From Sphingomonadales bacterium (GTDB lineage Bacteria > Pseudomonadota > Alphaproteobacteria > Sphingomonadales > Sphingomonadaceae): a stretch of DNA of 8,645 nt. The stretch's first letter is position 1. Each line of letters opens with the position of its first letter. The DNA lies in the NCBI GenBank assembly GCA_028868335.1, contig JAGWUU010000131.1:1-8645 (forward strand), in the 5' to 3' direction. The position numbers were made by a program, and so were the translations under genes. A model generated the notes under the pieces. The model worked only from the letters and a program-made list of their open reading frames with translations. It had not been told where the DNA came from and did no database searches. Shown here in pieces: positions 5,589 to 8,645 of the stretch.

Positions 5589-6485
5589 CTACCCTGCCCG
5601 CAATTCTTCCGCCAGCAACCTGAATTCCTCCGCGCGCGGGGAATTCTTGCGCCAGACAAGGGCGATCTCGCGGTTGGCGGCGTCGCTCTTGAGCGGACGG
5701 GCGACCACGTCGGTCCCGGTGAGGATCCCGGCGTCGAGCGCCATTTCGGGGAGCATGGTCAGCCCCAGGCCATTATCGACCATCTGCACCAGGGTATGGA
5801 GGCTGGTGCCGATCATCGTTGCCGAGGCGCGCAACTCGGGGCGGTTGCATGCGGCAAGGGCGTGTTCCTTGAGGCAGTGGCCATCCTCGAGCAGCAGCAG
5901 GCGATGCTCGTCGATCAGATCCGGGGCAACTTCATCGGGCGGATCGCGCGGATCATCCTTGGGAAAGGCGACCCATAGCGCATCAAGCTCGATCGTCTCC
6001 TTCTCCACCTCGCCGGTCGGAAAGGGCAGGGCGAGCAGCACGCAGTCGCTGCGCCCGTGATGCAGGCTTTCGATCGCCGCCGCGCTGGTTTCCTCGCGCA
6101 GGTAGAGCTTGAGCGAGGGGCGCTCGCGGCGCAGGCGCGGCAACATCCGGGGGAGCAGGAACGGGGCGATGGTCGGGATCACGCTCATCCGCACTTCGCC
6201 GGAAAGCGGCTGCCCGGCGCTTTGCACCATGTCGGACAGCTCCTCCGCCTCGCGCAGCAGCCGGTGCGCCTTGGCGACCACCTGGTTGCCAAGCGGCGTG
6301 AACCGCACCGCGCGCTTGGTCCGCTCGACCAGCGTAACTCCCAGCAGCGTCTCCAGATCGCGCAGGCCCGCAGAAAGCGTCGATTGCGAAACGAAGCAGG
6401 CATCGGCGGCGCGACCGAAGTGCCCGTGTTCGTGCAGCGCGACGAGGTACTGAAGCTGCTTGAGGGTGGGAAGGTAGGTGGTCAT
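5589..6485 (-). CDS. oxyR: Hydrogen peroxide-inducible genes activator OxyR (LysR family)
   Basis: OxyR senses peroxide through a reversible disulfide and activates antioxidant genes. The 298-residue protein has the LysR layout: an N-terminal winged helix-turn-helix (about 5-65, with FGRAADACFVSQSTLSAGLR at 23-42) and a substrate-binding-like domain from about 95. The OxyR hallmark is present: LLLLEDGHC with C204, then eight residues to C213. This matches the peroxidatic C199 and resolving C208 of E. coli OxyR in context and spacing. GTSLHTLVQMV (226-236) and GLTMLPEMAL (241-250) also match the family. The ATG at 6485 gives the canonical MTTYLPTLKQLQYLVAL start. It lies 65 bp downstream of rnd and 14 bp upstream of the hutD-like gene, all on the same strand. 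The usual partners (catalase, ahpC) are not in this window, so its regulon must lie elsewhere. The 65-bp gap may hold its own promoter, but I cannot identify it. Confidence 0.94.
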   Translation of the reverse strand: MTTYLPTLKQLQYLVALHEHGHFGRAADACFVSQSTLSAGLRDLETLLGVTLVERTKRAVRFTPLGNQVVAKAHRLLREAEELSDMVQSAGQPLSGEVRMSVIPTIAPFLLPRMLPRLRRERPSLKLYLREETSAAAIESLHHGRSDCVLLALPFPTGEVEKETIELDALWVAFPKDDPRDPPDEVAPDLIDEHRLLLLEDGHCLKEHALAACNRPELRASATMIGTSLHTLVQMVDNGLGLTMLPEMALDAGILTGTDVVARPLKSDAANREIALVWRKNSPRAEEFRLLAEELRAG

Positions 6486-6550
6486 TGCCCGGCGCTATCG
6501 CACGAGCGAGGGCATCGCGCCAAGCGCCGCTTCTGCGCCTGGACCTGAAA

Positions 6551-7741
6551 CTACTCCGTCGGCTCGGGCTTCGGTGCTTCCTCCACCCGCGTCATCTTGA
6601 GCTTGCCGCCCACAACCGCGAAGGCCAGCTTGCCTTCGACCAGATCGAGCGCGTCGTGGCCAAAAACGTCGTAGCGCCAGGATTCCAGCATCGGCAGGCT
6701 GCGCACTCCGGCGGCGAGGAGTTCGAGGTCCTCGCTGCGCGCCAGAAGCCGCGCCGCAACGTCGATTTCGCGGCTGCGAATCTTGAGCAGCAGCTTGAGC
6801 AGGTCCGCCACCAGCGCACCTTCCTTGCCCAGCGGCGCACCGCGCGGCGTGCGCGGGGGCATTTCGGCTTCGCTCAGCGGCTTTGCCGAGTCGAGCGTGG
6901 CCATCAGCCGCTTGCCGATCTCGTTGTCCTTCCAGCCGGGGGACAGGCCGCGCACCTTGGCGAGGTCTTCCTGCTTCTTCGGCGGATGGCTGGCGATGTC
7001 GGCCATGGTTTCGTCGCGGGCGATGCGGCCTCGCGGCAGGTTCTTGTCCTGCGCCTCCATCTCGCGCCATTGGGCGAGCGCCTTGAGGCGGCCGAGCATG
7101 GCCGGGTTGCGACCCGCCGCCTTGATCCGCTGCCACGACTGGCCGGGATCGTTGCGGTAGTTATCGGGATCGGCAAGCTTTTCCATCTCGATGTCGAGCC
7201 AGGCGCCGCGCCCGGTCTTGATCAGCCGCTGGAGGATCCGGGGAAAGATCTTGGCGAGGTAGGTCACGTCGCCGATGGCATAGTCGATCTGCCGTTCGGT
7301 CAACGGGCGGCGCGACCAGTCAGTGAAGCGCGCACCCTTGTCGATCTGGGTGCCGAGCCATGATTCGACCAGATTGGAATAGCCGATCTGCTCGCTCTGG
7401 CTGATCGCCATCATCGCGATCTGGGTATCGAAGATCGGGTGCGGGGTCTTGCCGGTCAGATTATAGACGATTTCGACGTCTTGCCCGCCCGCATGGAACA
7501 CCTTGAGCACATCCTCGTTGTCGACCAGCAGGTCGAGCAGCGGCGACAGGTCGATGTTCTTGGCCAGCGGGTCGATCGCCGCCGCTTCCTCGGTATCGGC
7601 GATCTGGATCAGACACAGTTCGGGCCAGTAGGTGTTCTCGCGCATGAATTCGGTGTCGACGCACACGAAGTCAGCCTTGGAAAGGCGCGAGCAGAGGTCC
7701 GCCAGGTCGTTGCTGGTGGTGATGAGTGGATGAATCTTCAT
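6551..7741 (-). CDS. rnd: Ribonuclease D
   Basis: RNase D is a 3'-5' exoribonuclease that trims tRNA precursors and other structured RNAs. The 396-residue length is normal. The DEDDy exonuclease domain (about 5-175) is complete: Exo I VDTEF (D29, E31), Exo II HAGGQDVEIV (D88) and Exo III YAIGD (Y154, D158). An HRDC domain follows at about 212-285, including LAQWREMEAQDKNLPRGRI (222-240). A further C-terminal region of about 80 residues, with LLKLLLKIRSREIDVAARLL (314-333), completes the family layout. ATG 7741 (MKIHPLITTSNDL) is chosen. The same frame is open up to 8011, but the extra 90 codons are not family-like and overlap the divergent cupin-like gene. It is the first gene of the minus-strand series rnd, oxyR, hutD; the 65-bp gap to oxyR leaves co-transcription uncertain. 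Confidence 0.95.
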   Translation of the reverse strand: MKIHPLITTSNDLADLCSRLSKADFVCVDTEFMRENTYWPELCLIQIADTEEAAAIDPLAKNIDLSPLLDLLVDNEDVLKVFHAGGQDVEIVYNLTGKTPHPIFDTQIAMMAISQSEQIGYSNLVESWLGTQIDKGARFTDWSRRPLTERQIDYAIGDVTYLAKIFPRILQRLIKTGRGAWLDIEMEKLADPDNYRNDPGQSWQRIKAAGRNPAMLGRLKALAQWREMEAQDKNLPRGRIARDETMADIASHPPKKQEDLAKVRGLSPGWKDNEIGKRLMATLDSAKPLSEAEMPPRTPRGAPLGKEGALVADLLKLLLKIRSREIDVAARLLARSEDLELLAAGVRSLPMLESWRYDVFGHDALDLVEGKLAFAVVGGKLKMTRVEEAPKPEPTE

Positions 7742-7793
7742 GAGCAGGCAAATGGTCCTTGCGCCCTGGTGGGCGAGCGATGTTTCGACCATA

Positions 7794-7834
7794 GGCTCAT
7801 GTTCTGGCCGCCCGTGACGACCGGGACATGAGCC
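7794..7834 (+). repeat. Long imperfect inverted repeat / candidate leader hairpin
   Basis: GGCTCATGT (7794-7802) is perfectly inverted as ACATGAGCC (7826-7834). Continuing inward, 7803-7807 pairs with 7821-7825 through C-G, G-C, G-C and two T:G positions. As plus-strand RNA this is a continuous 14-bp stem with two G-U wobbles. After one mismatch come two further pairs (7809-7810 with 7818-7819), closing a 7-nt loop. As minus-strand RNA the two wobble positions become A-C mismatches. It lacks a following T-tract and sits between divergent gene starts, so it is not an ordinary terminator. It lies 89 nt upstream of the cupin-like start. Confidence 0.6.
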
Positions 7835-7898
7835 GACGGCTTTGCCGCCCATAGCGGTGTCGCCAGCGTGGTAACAAGCGCCTTGATCGGGTTTTCTT

Positions 7899-7921
7899 AA
7901 GGAAACTCTGACATGGCGTAA
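7899..7921 (+). promoter_or_regulatory. Shine-Dalgarno plus AUG-GCG-UAA mini-ORF upstream of the cupin-like gene
   Basis: AAGGA at 7899-7903 lies 9 nt before ATG 7913, which is followed at once by GCG and TAA (ending 7921). The start of the cupin-like gene, ATG 7924, is in another frame, 2 nt after that stop and 20 nt from the AAGGA. Ribosomes loading here could terminate after two codons and re-initiate at 7924. The sequence arrangement is directly visible; the translational role is inferred. Confidence 0.4.
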
Positions 7922-7923
7922 CC

Positions 7924-8645
7924 ATGCGAGAGCCCGGCATTGATACGCATTCCGGCAACGTGCGGGCCATGCCGACCGCGCAGATTGCCGCGTTTTCGCG
8001 ACTTTACCCAAATAGCTCAGGCAAATTGAGGCACTTACTGGTCGGGCACCCGCTGCTCACGCTCGATGCGCTGGCCGATGCCGCGGGGCGAATGCGGGCG
8101 GAACATGTCGAGGTGCGCCGGGCCGCCAATCGCAACGGCGAACGATTCGCCTTTGCCGATGGTGACGATCTGAGCCCGGCGCACACGATTCGCGCCATCG
8201 CCGATGCCGGTCGCTGGGTGATGCTGCGCTTTGCCGAGCAGCTTCCCGAATACGATGCCCTGATGCGCGAGGTGATCGGGGAGATCGAGCCGGTCATCCG
8301 CGCGACGACTGGCGAGCCGCTGCGGCTGCAAACCTTCATATTCGTGTCATCGCCGCGCACGCTGACCCCGTTCCACTTCGATCCGGAATACAACATCCTG
8401 TTCCAGATCGCGGGGCGCAAACGGTTTGCGGTCTATAATCCGGTCGAGCCCTGGCTTCCCGACCGCAGGAGTGAACACTTCCACCGCGATGGCGACAACC
8501 TGCTGCCGTGGAGTGAGCAATACATGGAGCAGGGCCGCATCAACGCGCTTGATCCCGGCGAAGCGATCTACGTTCCGTACAAGTCGCCGCATTGGGTGGA
8601 AGTTGACGATGATGCGTCCGTCTCGCTCTCGATCACCTGGTGCTC
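7924..8645 (+). CDS. Cupin-like / JmjC-type putative Fe(II) oxygenase (3' end cut by window edge)
   Basis: The frame is open for 240 codons from ATG 7924 to the right edge; the C-terminus is missing. The N-terminal half is mostly helical-looking (LLTLDALADAAGRM, 44-57). A cupin core follows, with TPFHFDPEYNILFQIAGRKRF at about 148-168, where H151 and D153 form the HxD metal motif. A conserved-looking LDPGEAIYVPYKSPHWV at 209-225 provides H223 as probable third ligand. K166 could bind 2-oxoglutarate. This matches Cupin_8/JmjC-like proteins, whose known members hydroxylate proteins or small molecules; the target here is unknown. Family members of this type are sometimes annotated as transcriptional regulators, with no DNA-binding domain visible here. 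An in-frame TGA at 7909-7911 rules out a start further upstream; the next in-frame ATG (residue 16) is an alternative. The gene diverges from rnd. Confidence 0.85.
   Translation, partial: MREPGIDTHSGNVRAMPTAQIAAFSRLYPNSSGKLRHLLVGHPLLTLDALADAAGRMRAEHVEVRRAANRNGERFAFADGDDLSPAHTIRAIADAGRWVMLRFAEQLPEYDALMREVIGEIEPVIRATTGEPLRLQTFIFVSSPRTLTPFHFDPEYNILFQIAGRKRFAVYNPVEPWLPDRRSEHFHRDGDNLLPWSEQYMEQGRINALDPGEAIYVPYKSPHWVEVDDDASVSLSITWC

Larger units (their letters stand above)
7742..7923. promoter_or_regulatory. Divergent leader region between rnd and the cupin-like gene
   Basis: These 182 bp must hold the start signals for rnd (leftward) and the cupin-like gene (rightward). They contain a long hairpin (7794-7834), a tight hairpin CGGC-TTT-GCCG right after it (7837-7847), and an AT-rich patch with AAGGA (7892-7905). 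A weak leftward promoter could be TTGTTA (7872-7877) with CTATGG (7849-7854) at 17-nt spacing. If real, it would put the hairpin in the rnd leader. No rightward promoter could be placed, so it is open which transcript, if either, carries the hairpin. Confidence 0.4.

Noticed and set aside
7742..8011. 90-codon N-terminal extension of rnd
   Set aside because: The frame is open, but the residues are not RNase D-like and the extension would overlap the divergent cupin-like gene. MKIHPLITTSNDL is the normal family start.
1..8645. tRNA/rRNA genes, CRISPR arrays, insertion sequences, attachment sites
   Set aside because: I saw no cloverleaf, no regularly spaced repeats, no transposase motifs and no terminal repeats with target duplications anywhere in the window.

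Overview
The window is about 8.6 kb of GC-rich chromosomal DNA from an alphaproteobacterium. The protein sequences look most like Sphingomonadales (Novosphingobium/Erythrobacter type). That placement is my judgement from family resemblance, not a database match. Coding density is high, and I see no phage, transposase, CRISPR array, tRNA or rRNA gene. Most of it reads as housekeeping and core-accessory DNA.

Layout, left to right. (1) A truncated isopenicillin-N-synthase-type Fe(II) oxygenase (minus strand, cut by the left edge) diverges from an EVE-domain protein (plus). (2) The EVE gene converges on a large thiamine-pyrophosphate enzyme of the acetolactate synthase superfamily (minus). (3) A 139-148 bp AT-rich divergent region with several short inverted repeats separates the TPP enzyme from a small 62-residue protein gene (plus). 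The end of that gene overlaps the end of an LplT-like MFS transporter (minus) by 13 bp. (4) The transporter diverges from pgsA, the CDP-alcohol phosphatidyltransferase of phosphatidylglycerol synthesis (plus), giving two genes of probable phospholipid metabolism back to back. (5) A 229 bp non-coding gap follows, with repeated GTGACR motifs and a boxA-like sequence. (6) Then comes a minus-strand series rnd (RNase D), oxyR (peroxide-sensing LysR regulator) and a HutD/Ves-family gene. oxyR and hutD are 14 bp apart and probably co-transcribed. (7) A 182 bp divergent region leads to a cupin/JmjC-like putative Fe(II)/2-oxoglutarate protein (plus), cut by the right edge.

The only structure that the gene annotation does not explain well is the leader between rnd and the cupin-like gene. 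It holds a long hairpin whose two wobble pairs work only as plus-strand RNA, a ten-codon ORF nested exactly in that hairpin, and an AUG-GCG-UAA mini-ORF. The mini-ORF has a better placed Shine-Dalgarno than the annotated gene start 11 nt downstream. Together these suggest post-transcriptional control of the cupin-like gene, but no transcription start could be placed, so this remains an inference. I found no clear case for a wholly new multi-gene system.
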